Source: Paenibacillus sp. 1011MAR3C5 (GTDB lineage: Bacteria; Bacillota; Bacilli; Paenibacillales; Paenibacillaceae). From it: a DNA stretch of 64,000 nt. The stretch covers positions 124,001-188,000 of the forward strand of contig NZ_QZCF01000001.1 of the NCBI RefSeq assembly GCF_003591485.1, in the 5' to 3' direction. The translations under genes and the position numbers were made by a program. Below, one piece after another: positions 33,994 to 42,860 of this stretch. Numbering within the stretch: position 1 is the first letter of the stretch; each line of letters begins with the position of its first letter. The notes beneath the pieces are model-generated. The model made no database searches and had not been told where the DNA came from. It saw only the letters and a program-made list of their open reading frames with translations.

Positions 33994-36900
33994 ACGGGTC
34001 TCTCTCCTCTCGCTATCATTTGCCGTACAAGATGATCCTGCTCGCGATGATAGCTGTTGATATCAGCCTGGTCTTCTAAGCGAACATCTCCGTTGTTTTC
34101 AATAAGCGGCCCATAATAATTGTGATGAACGATCCTCTCTTCGCCAGCTTCTCTTTTCATTACTAGATCGGTAATCTGTTGCGGCGTCAGTATGACTTCG
34201 CCAGCACGCAGAATTGCAGCTATTTCATCCGGCATGAGCATATTGCCCGCTGAGAAGTTGCTCACCCCCGCGATTCCCCCGGTATGGAAAAGCTTAACAC
34301 CGTCTTTATACCATTTGCCTTCCTTACTGTTGTAATGTGCACCCAGTTTTTCGCCGAGTTCCTTATTGGAATCCGACAGTTTTTGCTTCTGATCCTTGCC
34401 TTCGGTATGCCAAGCTTTACTGTTCGCTTCCATCTGAGCAATATCCGCCAATTCACTTGGCGAAGGTCCGGATTGCGCCTGTACTACTGCCCCATACTTG
34501 GCTGACAGATCCTTCTGGAACTGATCAGCTTCAGCCAAAAGCGTTTTATTGGTGTTCCTAAAAGCAGATAGTCTATTATCTTCCATCAATTGATAGATTG
34601 GGCCAATATCACCGCTAAATGTTTCTGCAGCTATCTTGAGATCTGCATACCAGGACTCAATATCCTTCTTCTGCTTCTCGAATTCTGCCAGCTTGTTGTC
34701 TCGTTCTTCCTGCAGTGCGCGTTTACTGTCTTCAATATTCATCTTGCGCAGCTGCTCTTGCAGTTCTTTATACCGTTTTTGTCCTTTTTCAGAGGAAGCA
34801 AACTTGTATTTCTCCGCTTCTTCTTCTATGGATTGGCGTTCACGGCCTCGTTCTGACTCATCAATACCTCTTAGCAGATTATCGTAATGTTCTTCGGTTT
34901 TTCTTCTCTGTTCATCCAAGGCATCGAGTTCGGCTTTCCGCCTCTTGTCAATCTGATCCAGAAAGCTTTTGGTTAGCTCGCTCTGCTCTTTTTTAGCAGC
35001 TTCCACTGCATCTTTTGCTGCTGCTTCATCAAGTCTGCGCAACGCCATTCGGGCCTCATACAAGGCTCTGTCGGCTTGCTTGTAGTATTCCGTATCAGAT
35101 GCATAGCGCGAACGAATCCTCGTCCAAGCCTCAAGCTGCATGATGACAATATCGCGTTCTGAATCACCGCGTTCAGTCATAAGCCGCTTTTCCTTCTCAA
35201 TCCATTCCGATGACTTATCGAATGACCGCCTGTGTGCTGCTTCCTCTTCCCGTGCCTGTTCTTCTGCCAATTCCTTGGCATTGGCAGCTATTTGTTCGGC
35301 TACTCTTTGTCGGCGAGACTCCGCATCCATCCATATATCATCATACTTTTTATTTACCTCAGCTAGTTTCTCAAGCTTATCATGTTCTTGTTGTAGGGTA
35401 AGTGTACCTAGCAGGCGTTTCTTTTCCAATAAGTTGAGTTCCGCATCGTAATGTTGTTTCGCAATTTCTTCTGCTCTAAGCTTTTTGCCGCCTTTTCCAG
35501 TTCCCTTGTCGGTACCCTTCTCATCATTTGATGAGATATCGGGTAGATCAAACAATTTAACCCATGTACCGTTTTCAATCGCAGATAATTCGATTTTATA
35601 TTGAGATAGATTTGCTTTTAGCGAATCAAGTTGGGTAGTAGCTTTATCAACCAATTTACTTACGGAATTTTGGTTTACATTATGAATGAAGAGGTCGTTA
35701 TCCGTTAATTCCTCTGCCCATGGCGCTTTCTGCGGCTCTATATCCATCACTGCAGTAAGTGCTGCAAGATGTGTCTCAGCAGTGGTAATCGAAGCCTCTG
35801 TCGTGCGAATTAACGATTGGCGTTTTGCAGCTTCGGCAGTAAGCGTATACCGCAACGAGTCCTCTTCTGCCTTAATAATATTCCGGATTAGCTCCTCATT
35901 CGTTATCAACAGTTTCCCTTGAGCATCCATTTCGGCATGCAAAGAAGGGTACGTACTTGTCAGTTGTCTGACTATGCTAGTGAGTTGACCGTTTTCTTCA
36001 GCAGTTAATCCCGTTTTATTGCGTAGCGATTCATATTGATCCGCCAGCTTTTTAGTTTCTGTAATCTGGTTTTGCTTGGCTGCCGCTTCCTGCAACCCCT
36101 CCATACGCATCTCACGTATAGCAGGTCCGGATTCATCGATAGCTTTGTTCATCTCTTGTACAGCAAATTTTGCATCTGTAGCTGTATATCCCATAGCCTT
36201 TAGCTCTTTATCGACGGCTTTCACTTCATCTACCAAATTCATGAGAGCATGCGTGTTTTCGATTGAACCACGGCCCTCTTCGGCATCAAGCATGCGTTGA
36301 TTATACTCATCCATAAGTCTGCTGCGCCGGTCCAATACTTCATTCAATACTTCAATATCTGCCTGCATCGCCTTAATGTCTTCAACGGTTCGATCAGTTG
36401 GAGACTGAGATAGCTTATCATTCAATTCACCTTGCGCAATAGCCAGCTTGTTGACAGATTCAGCCGCAACATTGGAAGCAGAGATATAACCAGCAAGTCC
36501 AATGCCAGCTAAAGATAACGCCGCAACAACCCATCCAATCGGGCCGAAACTAATACTCAGTGCAGTAGCAGCTGCTCTTACAGCACCTAATATGGTAATC
36601 AGAGACGTAAAACCGGCGATTAACCCAACAATACCAATACCTGCAGCGCTCAGACCGGCAACCAGCTCTTTATTGGATTCAACCCACTGCGTGAATCGAA
36701 CAATGATAGGCATGACCAGCTCCATAAGTTCTTGCAATGCTGGCATAAAAGCTTCGCCAAGTTCCATACGAGCCATTTCTAATGTATTGTTAAAGATCAT
36801 CTGCGTGCCTGCGTAGCTGTCAAGCGCCTCTTCTGCATTACCTGCAAATTGAGCAGCATTCTCCAATACGCCTGTAAAAGCGGCTTGTACCTTCTCGCCT

Positions 36901-37505
36901 TCTGTTAGTCGGTCAGCTGTGATACCTATTTTTGTTGCATATCGTTCATGCATTGCGGATAAGTTTGTTGTTATACCGGCTGATTCGATCATACCGGAAT
37001 TACCTGATTTTATGCCGGATACAACCTGCCCTATCGCTTCTCCCCATCCGAGATGGGCATCACGATTATAAGCAGCGGCATTTGCGGTAGCATAGATCAG
37101 TTCTCGAGTTTGCTCCAAGTTGAGACCCGACGATAACGCTGTTTGTATAGCAGTCGAAGCCTCCGATAAAGAAATAAATCCTTTTTTTGCCAATTCCTCA
37201 GCAAGGCCTGTCGTTTCCTTAACGCTTATCCCAAGTGTCCTGGCTACTTCTGACATTCCATTCATCGAGAATGCTAATTGATTGGCTTCTTCCGTTAATG
37301 ATTTTACAGTATTGATAAGACCAGAAAACGCTGCTCCTGCTCCCAAAGCTGAAAAGCTCTTTTCAAGCTCAGCCCATTTATCCTTAGTCTCGCCTGATTC
37401 ATTCTTTACGCTCTCCAGGAGCTCGCGTACCCGTTCCATTCCTTCCTTGAACTGGTTCATCTCCAGTTCCATACGAACTTTAATTGCTTTTATTTCAGTC
37501 GTCAA
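33990..37505 (-). CDS. Tail tape measure protein
   Basis: 1171 residues from TTG 37505, whose ribosome site (GGAAGGAGGTAA) overlaps the end of the preceding frame. Residues ~20-250 are helical with the TMP core (LAFSMNGMSEVARTLGISVK, ELAKKGFISLSEASTAIQTA, AYNRDAHLGWGEAIGQVVSG). Hydrophobic segments at ~285-345 may insert in membranes (AAGIGIVGLIAGFTSLITIL). Residues ~370-1070 are long coiled coils. The C-terminus has FHTGGIAG, MLMPDEIAAILRAGEVILTP. The frame is intact and of a length that would fit a tail of roughly 170-180 nm if the usual one residue per ~0.15 nm holds. Confidence 0.9.
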   Translation of the reverse strand: MTTEIKAIKVRMELEMNQFKEGMERVRELLESVKNESGETKDKWAELEKSFSALGAGAAFSGLINTVKSLTEEANQLAFSMNGMSEVARTLGISVKETTGLAEELAKKGFISLSEASTAIQTALSSGLNLEQTRELIYATANAAAYNRDAHLGWGEAIGQVVSGIKSGNSGMIESAGITTNLSAMHERYATKIGITADRLTEGEKVQAAFTGVLENAAQFAGNAEEALDSYAGTQMIFNNTLEMARMELGEAFMPALQELMELVMPIIVRFTQWVESNKELVAGLSAAGIGIVGLIAGFTSLITILGAVRAAATALSISFGPIGWVVAALSLAGIGLAGYISASNVAAESVNKLAIAQGELNDKLSQSPTDRTVEDIKAMQADIEVLNEVLDRRSRLMDEYNQRMLDAEEGRGSIENTHALMNLVDEVKAVDKELKAMGYTATDAKFAVQEMNKAIDESGPAIREMRMEGLQEAAAKQNQITETKKLADQYESLRNKTGLTAEENGQLTSIVRQLTSTYPSLHAEMDAQGKLLITNEELIRNIIKAEEDSLRYTLTAEAAKRQSLIRTTEASITTAETHLAALTAVMDIEPQKAPWAEELTDNDLFIHNVNQNSVSKLVDKATTQLDSLKANLSQYKIELSAIENGTWVKLFDLPDISSNDEKGTDKGTGKGGKKLRAEEIAKQHYDAELNLLEKKRLLGTLTLQQEHDKLEKLAEVNKKYDDIWMDAESRRQRVAEQIAANAKELAEEQAREEEAAHRRSFDKSSEWIEKEKRLMTERGDSERDIVIMQLEAWTRIRSRYASDTEYYKQADRALYEARMALRRLDEAAAKDAVEAAKKEQSELTKSFLDQIDKRRKAELDALDEQRRKTEEHYDNLLRGIDESERGRERQSIEEEAEKYKFASSEKGQKRYKELQEQLRKMNIEDSKRALQEERDNKLAEFEKQKKDIESWYADLKIAAETFSGDIGPIYQLMEDNRLSAFRNTNKTLLAEADQFQKDLSAKYGAVVQAQSGPSPSELADIAQMEANSKAWHTEGKDQKQKLSDSNKELGEKLGAHYNSKEGKWYKDGVKLFHTGGIAGVSNFSAGNMLMPDEIAAILRAGEVILTPQQITDLVMKREAGEERIVHHNYYGPLIENNGDVRLEDQADINSYHREQDHLVRQMIARGERPV

Positions 37506-37510
37506 CTTCG

Positions 37511-37732
37511 TTACCTCCTTCCTACTTGACCACGCAACTGTTCAAATGCACTGCGGTCAAATTCATCTTCTGGCATTTTTTCTGCCGGGTTCGCAATAAA
37601 CTCAGCCTGCAGACTCTTAGCCAGCCGTTCATATGCTTGTTGATCAGCACTCTGGCTGACGATAGCGATATTTAGTGCTATAAGCCGGTCCTCCGCCTTT
37701 GCCTGGGCTATGTACCATAGAATCATAGGCAA
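37511..37732 (-). CDS. Tail assembly chaperone, second frame (gpT-like), likely made by -1 frameshift
   Basis: The 73 residues from 37732 are the C-terminal part of a frame that stays open upstream to about 37830, across the stop of the 37816 gene; no ribosome site precedes 37732. The extra stretch reads NGVTLDDFLLQASVSLGVSQ and continues to MILWYIAQAKAEDRL. The end DEFDRSAFEQLRGQVGRR is matched by the 3' end of a frame at 63875 in prophage C. This overlap is what siphophages use to make a gpG-gpGT fusion chaperone. See the finding on the slip site. Confidence 0.7.
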   Translation of the reverse strand: MPMILWYIAQAKAEDRLIALNIAIVSQSADQQAYERLAKSLQAEFIANPAEKMPEDEFDRSAFEQLRGQVGRR

Positions 37733-37815
37733 ATCAATGAGGTAATACTCCGTTTCGAGCGATCGCTGGCTTACCCCCAGGCTGACTGAAGCTTGTAGAA
37801 GAAAATCATCAAGCG

Positions 37816-38226
37816 TTACACCATTTTGCCGTCGCCCGGTGCCTTCATGCCGAGTCCCAACTGTCCGAGGACGGCCCGGAAGTTTTTTAATGTGCGCTGC
37901 AAATCATTTTTCTCGAGCGTCAAACGAATGAAATCTGTAATTTCGTTCAAATCTGCATGTGACGAAATATACTCTGCATCCATATCCGCCAGCACAGCAA
38001 CCAGCTGGACCATTTCATCCAATGCCAAATTAGCGCCAGCCAGAACCGTTGCAACGAAATCATCCGTATCCCGATCTGCCAACACACGAATAACGATGGC
38101 CGGAAGCGTCTCAATACGTTCAAACAAAGCCTTGTACTTCTCTGGAGTTAATTTTGGAATCTGAACCGTTTTATCCCCTAGCTGGACACTATCTTGTTGC
38201 GATTGACCAAATAATTTTCCTATCAC
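37816..38226 (-). CDS. Tail assembly chaperone, first frame (gpG-like)
   Basis: 136 residues: LGDKTVQIPKLTPEKYKALF, then helices (IETLPAIVIRVLADRDTDDF, NLALDEMVQLVAVLADMDAE) and a tail NFRAVLGQLGLGMKAPGDGK. It lies between major tail protein and tape measure, where the chaperone that coats the tape measure during tail assembly is always found. The next frame overlaps it in -1. Confidence 0.75.
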   Translation of the reverse strand: MIGKLFGQSQQDSVQLGDKTVQIPKLTPEKYKALFERIETLPAIVIRVLADRDTDDFVATVLAGANLALDEMVQLVAVLADMDAEYISSHADLNEITDFIRLTLEKNDLQRTLKNFRAVLGQLGLGMKAPGDGKMV

Positions 38227-38289
38227 AGCAATCTCCCTTTCCTTTTGTAAAATAGAATAGACGGCTCATATGAGCCGTCTGCGTGCCTA

Positions 38290-38829
38290 TTAAACCGATT
38301 TTGCGTTCGGATCACCGATACCAAGCAGCAGTCCATTTGTATCTGGGTAGCCTTTGAACGTCACATTCGTAACGAGCTCATTGTCATAGGAATACGTGTA
38401 GTTCAAAGTTGTTGTTGGCGCTGCTTTATACAAAGTGATCGTATCGTTGGCCGTAGCTGTGGAAGACAGCGGCTCAATTCTCACTTCTTTAGCATAATCG
38501 ATCAAATCCACAATTTTGGAAGCATCCACGTCGACGCGTTGCTTAGTAGGATCCGTCTTATCCGTTACCAGGGTCGAACCCGGAATGACTTTAGCAAGCT
38601 TGACCAGATCGTATTCAGCGAACGGCACGGCAAGCGATGCCTTTCTACCTGTAATTATTTCCCGAACTGGCGTAGTGCCGAATTGGTCGACGACGACTTC
38701 ACGCATCGTCATCTCGTACGTAAGTACCACGCCGCCTTTCGTTGTTTCAAAAACGACCGGAGTCGTACCGCCTACGTCAAACGTTACCTTGCATGGACCT
38801 AGCTTAACTTTTGTTGTATCAGTTGCCAT
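38290..38829 (-). CDS. Major tail protein (tail tube)
   Basis: 179 residues from ATG 38829, 8 bases after AGGAGG; the longer frame to 39036 includes a spurious hydrophobic leader and no ribosome site. Sequence KLGPCKVTFDVGGTTPVVFE, TYEMTMREVVVDQFGTTPV, ASLAVPFAEYDL and a C-terminal YTYSYDNELVTNVTFKGYPD match siphovirus tube subunits, which stack as hexamers around the tape measure. GDPNAKSV ends the chain. Confidence 0.85.
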   Translation of the reverse strand: MATDTTKVKLGPCKVTFDVGGTTPVVFETTKGGVVLTYEMTMREVVVDQFGTTPVREIITGRKASLAVPFAEYDLVKLAKVIPGSTLVTDKTDPTKQRVDVDASKIVDLIDYAKEVRIEPLSSTATANDTITLYKAAPTTTLNYTYSYDNELVTNVTFKGYPDTNGLLLGIGDPNAKSV

Positions 38830-38878
38830 AATAAAATTCCTCCTAAATGTTGTTTGTGATTTTATCGTATAAAAAATC

Positions 38879-39256
38879 TTAAAAACGGCTAAGCATAATA
38901 GCTGTGAAATTAATGGAATACAACACTCTATGATAATCGTCGAGTCCAAGATAGAGAGGCGCGGATTGGTCAGCAAATATAGCCAAAATATGTTCATCAC
39001 CGATCTGACAATCATGGCGGCGATGAAATTCCTCATATATGGTGTTGGCTAGCTTCTCTGCAGCGGGGCCGTTATCTCCGCGCACTACAATTTGAATGGA
39101 AGGTCGACGCTGGCTTGTCCATTGGCTGGGGACAGTACCGCTATGAATTCGTACATAACCGGAATTATCTTCAGCCGATACCGGAAATTCATTCGGATAA
39201 TACGTATAAGGCACGACAGACTGTACGAACGCAACTAGTTCAGTTATGGCAAACAC
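38879..39256 (-). CDS. Tail terminator / minor capsid-type neck protein
   Basis: 125 residues from GTG 39256. MFAITELVAFVQSVVPYTYY, then VRIHSGTVPSQWTSQRRPSI, IVVRGDNGPAAEKLANTIYE, LGLDDYHRVLYSINFTAIM. The order (helix, then strand with PSIQIVVR, helix, strand) and the place just before the major tail gene fit the tail-terminator protein, which ends tail growth and docks to the head. Confidence 0.65.
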   Translation of the reverse strand: MFAITELVAFVQSVVPYTYYPNEFPVSAEDNSGYVRIHSGTVPSQWTSQRRPSIQIVVRGDNGPAAEKLANTIYEEFHRRHDCQIGDEHILAIFADQSAPLYLGLDDYHRVLYSINFTAIMLSRF

Positions 39257-39259
39257 ATC

Positions 39260-39661
39260 CTATCTCCACTCCTTTCCGATTTCTTTTGCAAGATTGTTCA
39301 CAAAGTCCTGATAGTTTTCCTGAAAGGGACGCTCCAGAAACTTCAGATGTTGTGTTGTGTTTGGATCGCCGCCAACTTCATGCAAGTAGATGGCACTCTT
39401 CTCATCCTGTGCATCCTCGCTACGAATAGCGGCAAAATATACCTCGCCTACTATATTGGAGCCTTCCGATTTTATATCAATCCAGGACTCAAGGAGAGGC
39501 TGGTCTCCGTTGACTGGCGCCAGCTGCTTAGCTTGCTTGTGCAGCTTTTCCATAGATCTTCCGATTTCGCTTTCAGCAGCGGTTAGCGTAGACCCTAGCA
39601 TTGAATTCAGAAAATTCTCAACTGCAGAATCGTCATATGTTATTTGGAAAGATTGTGTCAT
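39260..39661 (-). CDS. Tail completion / HK97 gp10-like neck protein
   Basis: 133 residues. A helical start (SAVENFLNSMLGSTLTAAES ... MEKLHKQAKQLAPV) followed by LLESWIDIKSEGSNIVGEVY, then AIYLHEVGGDP and LKFLERPFQENYQDFVNNLA. This is the gp10-type neck pattern (a K-x-x-A-P-V/x-x-G step, G-x-L-x-x-S, then YLxExG). Its start overlaps the end of the upstream gene by four bases. Confidence 0.65.
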   Translation of the reverse strand: MTQSFQITYDDSAVENFLNSMLGSTLTAAESEIGRSMEKLHKQAKQLAPVNGDQPLLESWIDIKSEGSNIVGEVYFAAIRSEDAQDEKSAIYLHEVGGDPNTTQHLKFLERPFQENYQDFVNNLAKEIGKEWR

Positions 39662-39978
39662 TTTGCGTGCACCACCGTATAGACCGCACTTCCATTCAGC
39701 CAGCGTTTGCGTTGGATCTGAACAACATGGTATACACGTTCGTTTTCTAATTCATCCGTATACTTAAATGTATGGGAAGCTGAAATGGCAGCAAATCCCT
39801 TCAGCCATATTTGGACTGTCGACACAGCTTGTTTTCCGTGCGGGTCTGTTATGACTTCCGTCTGCACTTGAATACGGCATTTCAGCATAACAGGATTATC
39901 CCAGGACTGTGAATTCCATGGATGATTGCTGCCAGGTGGGCATAACATAATGTTTTGTTTAAGTGGAATCAATCCCAT
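39658..39978 (-). CDS. Head-closure / head-tail joining protein
   Basis: 106 residues. MGLIPLKQNIMLCPPGSNHP, then MLKCRIQVQTEVITDPHGKQ, VSTVQIWLKGFAAISASHTF, and ENERVYHVVQIQRKRWLNGS. A small beta-barrel is expected, as in SPP1 gp16-type stoppers. It is placed between the connector and gp10-like genes. The call rests mostly on position. Confidence 0.55.
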   Translation of the reverse strand: MGLIPLKQNIMLCPPGSNHPWNSQSWDNPVMLKCRIQVQTEVITDPHGKQAVSTVQIWLKGFAAISASHTFKYTDELENERVYHVVQIQRKRWLNGSAVYTVVHAK

Positions 39979-40368
39979 TTACAGCACCGTCCATTTCAAT
40001 GCTCGACGAGAGAAAGATGCTTCTGGATTAGCATCTGTAATTAGCCTTAGAACCTTATCGGTTATTAAGCCGTCAAGTCCTGTCTTAGTTGACTCCTTGT
40101 ACGTCACTTCTGCAACACCGGTTAATGAGTACGATTGGATCCCATGCTGGCGCAGCCGATTCACATCATTAAAAGCGATCGCCAATTCGTTCGCATATTC
40201 GTAAACTGCTGAATCCGGAATCGTAAAGCCTCGGTAGGATCCGAGAAGCATTTGCTTTGCTGTCAGCAGCAGCCTTTGCTTCCTTACTTCTTCTGAGTCA
40301 AACCAGTCCTCAGAATCAATACATTGCATACGGATATAATCATCCGCATCCAATACTGCAATTGCCAA
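39979..40368 (-). CDS. Head-tail connector (adaptor) protein
   Basis: 129 residues. The longer frame begins ATG 40389, but GGAGGGAGG lies inside those codons and points to TTG 40368 (MAIAVLDADDYIRMQCIDSE). Helical sequence (KQRLLLTAKQMLLGSYRGFT, YEYANELAIAFNDVNRLRQH) ends in SYSLTGVAEVTYKEST, and a C-terminal hook. It fits SPP1 gp15-type adaptors that sit under the portal. In an intact phage the capsid gene would separate it from the scaffold; here it follows the scaffold-like gene directly. Confidence 0.6.
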   Translation of the reverse strand: MAIAVLDADDYIRMQCIDSEDWFDSEEVRKQRLLLTAKQMLLGSYRGFTIPDSAVYEYANELAIAFNDVNRLRQHGIQSYSLTGVAEVTYKESTKTGLDGLITDKVLRLITDANPEASFSRRALKWTVL

Positions 40369-40395
40369 AATTATCGCCTCCCTCCGCATCCTCGT

Positions 40396-40893
40396 TTATA
40401 TGCTGTTTTGTTTAAGCCTATTTTGCGAGGAGGTAGTCAACACAAAAATGTGCTTCTTTTTCAGCAAGGCTTCAAGCGCCTTCCTCATTCCGACAACTTG
40501 CCCGTTTGCATCTACCGAGATTCCCGATTTATCCAACAGCCTATAAGCTTCATCAATCGCCTCTAAACGCAGATTAGCATGGGCTGCCGCTCGCTTATAT
40601 TCAGCCTTCTTCACTCTTTCGACAGCCAATTTAACCATGGATGAGGCAATCGCCTCCGCACGTGTGGCAATTTCTTTCGAGGCTTTTAGCTCGGCTTGAA
40701 TACGTATCAATTCTCTCAACGATGCCTTCTCTTGCTCGCATTCAACAGTCAGTTGATCCAACAATGCCGTTTTTAATGACTCTATCTCGCCGTATTTTTT
40801 ACGTTCCCGAGCAATTCGTTTTGCAATAATGGCATCAAACTCTTCCTGCGTCAGATTAATGGTATCCTCTGTAGATTGATTGTGTAAGTTCAT
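40396..40893 (-). CDS. Capsid scaffold-like protein
   Basis: 165 residues: INLTQEEFDAIIAKRIARER is the typical N-terminus of phage scaffold proteins, followed by long helices (LDQLTVECEQEKASLRELIR ... VKKAEYKRAAAHANL) and the C-terminal VGMRKALEALLKKKHI. It follows the portal, as scaffolds do. There is no major capsid gene after it, so the protein has no obvious partner here. Confidence 0.65.
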   Translation of the reverse strand: MNLHNQSTEDTINLTQEEFDAIIAKRIARERKKYGEIESLKTALLDQLTVECEQEKASLRELIRIQAELKASKEIATRAEAIASSMVKLAVERVKKAEYKRAAAHANLRLEAIDEAYRLLDKSGISVDANGQVVGMRKALEALLKKKHIFVLTTSSQNRLKQNSI

Positions 40894-40969
40894 CGTATTA
40901 TCCTCCGTGATTTGCAGCGCCGTCGCGCTTTTCTCCGTCAGTTTAAGGACATGCCGTAGGTCCGGTCGA

Positions 40970-42286
40970 TTATTTTATCTGCATGTGTCCCCATTGAATA
41001 TCGGGGTACTGGGGAGTATAGGATACAAAGCCTGCCGCTCCTTCATTAGCTGTATTATCGAGCACCATTGCGGTATACAGAGCTTCCTGAAGTGCCCGCT
41101 CCAGATGCATACAGATTCGATTAAGCTTAGAGTACCAAGGAAGAAGCAGCGTTTTCAGCGCATCGCCATCTGTGGCCGCATGATTACCAAGAAATTTGCT
41201 ATACAACCATTCAGGAAAATCTGATTGCATAAATAGGAGTGAGAGCATGGTATCCAGTTCTTCAAAAGCGTCCTTCAGCTGTGATTCCCACTTCATATAC
41301 CCTGGCAAGGGATCATCCTTGCCAACTGGAATATATTTACTGGAAATCCGAAGCTCTTTGGTCCCTATACCGTCCTCCAGATCGTTTGGTCCGTAGGCTA
41401 TTGGATCTGCATGTTTCCATAAGATGTAGTCGATATGGGATAATCGGTCATGTATGGCTGCTAATATAGACTCCGACTTCTCAATGCCGCCAATGCCTCT
41501 CCAATCATCATCTACTGTTTTGTAAGGAATGTGAAAAACCAGCAGCCCATCTGCTCCAGTAGGAACGATATCCTCTTCCCTGCCTGTCGGCACTTGCTCA
41601 GTTATAGAGTAAACAGGCCTGCTTACACCATAGCTATCCTCTTTCCCGATTAGTTCCAGCTTGAATTTTTCATACTGAATATAACCTGGTAGATGACGTT
41701 CAACGTGCAAGTAATTGACTTGCTCATTACCGGAACCTACTGATTCTATGCATGTGAGATTTATAGCTCTGAACCTGTTCTTGTTACGCTGTCCCCCTTC
41801 AGGATAAACTGAAGACGCTTGGGCAATTTCCATAATGGCATCTGCCTTTGTGTTAGGTTGAGCCAACGCTTCCTCTACTAGGCCTCCTAGTTCCTCAGTT
41901 ACACCATAACTAATCTTGAGCCAGGAGTCGCCGCGAATGCCGCTTCCGGTTACCAGTTCATGAATAAGCCGCTTCAAATGATTCTTTCGTATCATTCGGT
42001 CTAGAGCAGTTTGTGCCGTTGATTCATTGACTCCCTCTACCTTGAATGATATTGTGCTTCCCGCAATCATATCCGCTGGCTTTGAGATTAAGGTATCCAT
42101 TACATTTATGGCTACGTTCAGCTTTGCAAGCTGCGGTTCCAACGGGGTATCGCGCAGCAATTCTGAAATACGGCTGTACATGAGACGTCGGCCTTCATAA
42201 ACTGCTTTGCTTCGTTCATATTTAGCAAGCCGTTCAATATCCTCAGCTGGCGGGAATAAACCGCCGACTTGAAATTTTTTTGCCAC
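40970..42286 (-). CDS. Portal protein (SPP1 gp6-like), C-terminally truncated
   Basis: 438 residues from GTG 42286 (ribosome site ACAGGAGGCAGAAAG). VAINVMDTLISKPADMIAGS, RIDSWLK-type RGDSWLKISYG, NLTCIESVGSGN, GTKELRISSKYIPVGKDDPL, LFMQSDFPEWLYSKFLGNH match gp6 portals. It stops at YPDIQWGHMQIK; family members usually continue ~40-60 residues past this PxIxW motif. The break suggests a deletion that removed the portal tail and the minor head protein. As portal rings can still form, a partial neck cannot be excluded. Confidence 0.8.
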   Translation of the reverse strand: MAKKFQVGGLFPPAEDIERLAKYERSKAVYEGRRLMYSRISELLRDTPLEPQLAKLNVAINVMDTLISKPADMIAGSTISFKVEGVNESTAQTALDRMIRKNHLKRLIHELVTGSGIRGDSWLKISYGVTEELGGLVEEALAQPNTKADAIMEIAQASSVYPEGGQRNKNRFRAINLTCIESVGSGNEQVNYLHVERHLPGYIQYEKFKLELIGKEDSYGVSRPVYSITEQVPTGREEDIVPTGADGLLVFHIPYKTVDDDWRGIGGIEKSESILAAIHDRLSHIDYILWKHADPIAYGPNDLEDGIGTKELRISSKYIPVGKDDPLPGYMKWESQLKDAFEELDTMLSLLFMQSDFPEWLYSKFLGNHAATDGDALKTLLLPWYSKLNRICMHLERALQEALYTAMVLDNTANEGAAGFVSYTPQYPDIQWGHMQIK

Positions 42287-42388
42287 CTTTCTGCCTCCTG
42301 TCGTTAGGAATTCGAATTATTTCGTGAATGGGATAAATGACCTTCATAACGTATAGGTTTGAGAGCAATCAAAAAAGGGGGATGAATT

Positions 42389-42402
42389 AGAACAAATGTT
42401 CT
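42389..42402 (-). promoter_or_regulatory. LexA-type SOS box before the structural operon
   Basis: AGAACATTTGTTCT on the - strand is a perfect palindrome of the GAAC-N4-GTTC type used by Bacillales LexA. It lies just downstream of a possible promoter (TTTTCC, 16-base spacer, TATAGA) and upstream of the portal gene. The 102-base leader to the portal has no ORF. Confidence 0.7.
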
Positions 42403-42436
42403 CTTTTTCTATAATTAATATAGTTATAGGGAAAAT

Positions 42437-42457
42437 AAAAACGCCAACAATGGCGTT
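42437..42457 (-). terminator. Terminator between the regulator pair and the structural operon
   Basis: On the - strand AACGCCA, loop TTGT, TGGCGTT is followed by a T-rich run (42434-42438 read as T). It ends the transcript of the two regulator-like genes, so the structural genes need the separate promoter next to the second SOS box. Terminase genes would normally stand here. Confidence 0.8.
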
Positions 42458-42464
42458 CAGAGTG

Positions 42465-42860
42465 TTACTGATGCATTAACTCGAAATGCGAACGGCGTCT
42501 CTTTGTAGGCTTCCGATAATTCCGTCCGTCAGCTCCCGTTTCCTCTACTGCTTTAAGCCCTGTTTCACGGTCATGCCGCAGTTTCATTTGCCATTCACTC
42601 AGAAAGGGATATTCGTTATGTGCGATTTTATACACATCCGGATCCGACAATTCTTCTTTTAATATATAATTGCTTAACCGATTGAGCTGGTTAGAGTCAG
42701 GGGTATTTCCGGTCAGAGAAACAAAACTATCAATGAGTGCAGCAATTGTGGCAATACGCTTTTTTCTCTCAGGAGTATGGTATGCAATTATTTGCGTCAC
42801 AGCATCTTCAAAGCTCGCCTCGGCAACGCCCAGTTTTGATTCCCACTCTGTTAGTATCAT
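42465..42860 (-). CDS. Conserved phage regulator-associated protein
   Basis: 131 residues: MILTEWESKLGVAEASFEDA, TPERKKRIATIAALIDSF, LSDYILKEELSDPDVYKIA-type segment, then NEYPFLSEWQMKLRHDRETG and a basic end NYRKPTKRRRSHFELMHQ. All-helical with a basic tail, so nucleic-acid binding is possible. Its start overlaps the previous stop (ATGA), so both are made together. Similar pairs precede late genes in Paenibacillus phages; I cannot name the family. Confidence 0.6.
   Translation of the reverse strand: MILTEWESKLGVAEASFEDAVTQIIAYHTPERKKRIATIAALIDSFVSLTGNTPDSNQLNRLSNYILKEELSDPDVYKIAHNEYPFLSEWQMKLRHDRETGLKAVEETGADGRNYRKPTKRRRSHFELMHQ

Noticed and set aside
38830..39036. N-terminal extension of the major tail protein (69 extra codons)
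   Set aside because: It adds a hydrophobic leader unknown for tube proteins, overlaps the upstream gene and ignores the AGGAGG before ATG 38829.
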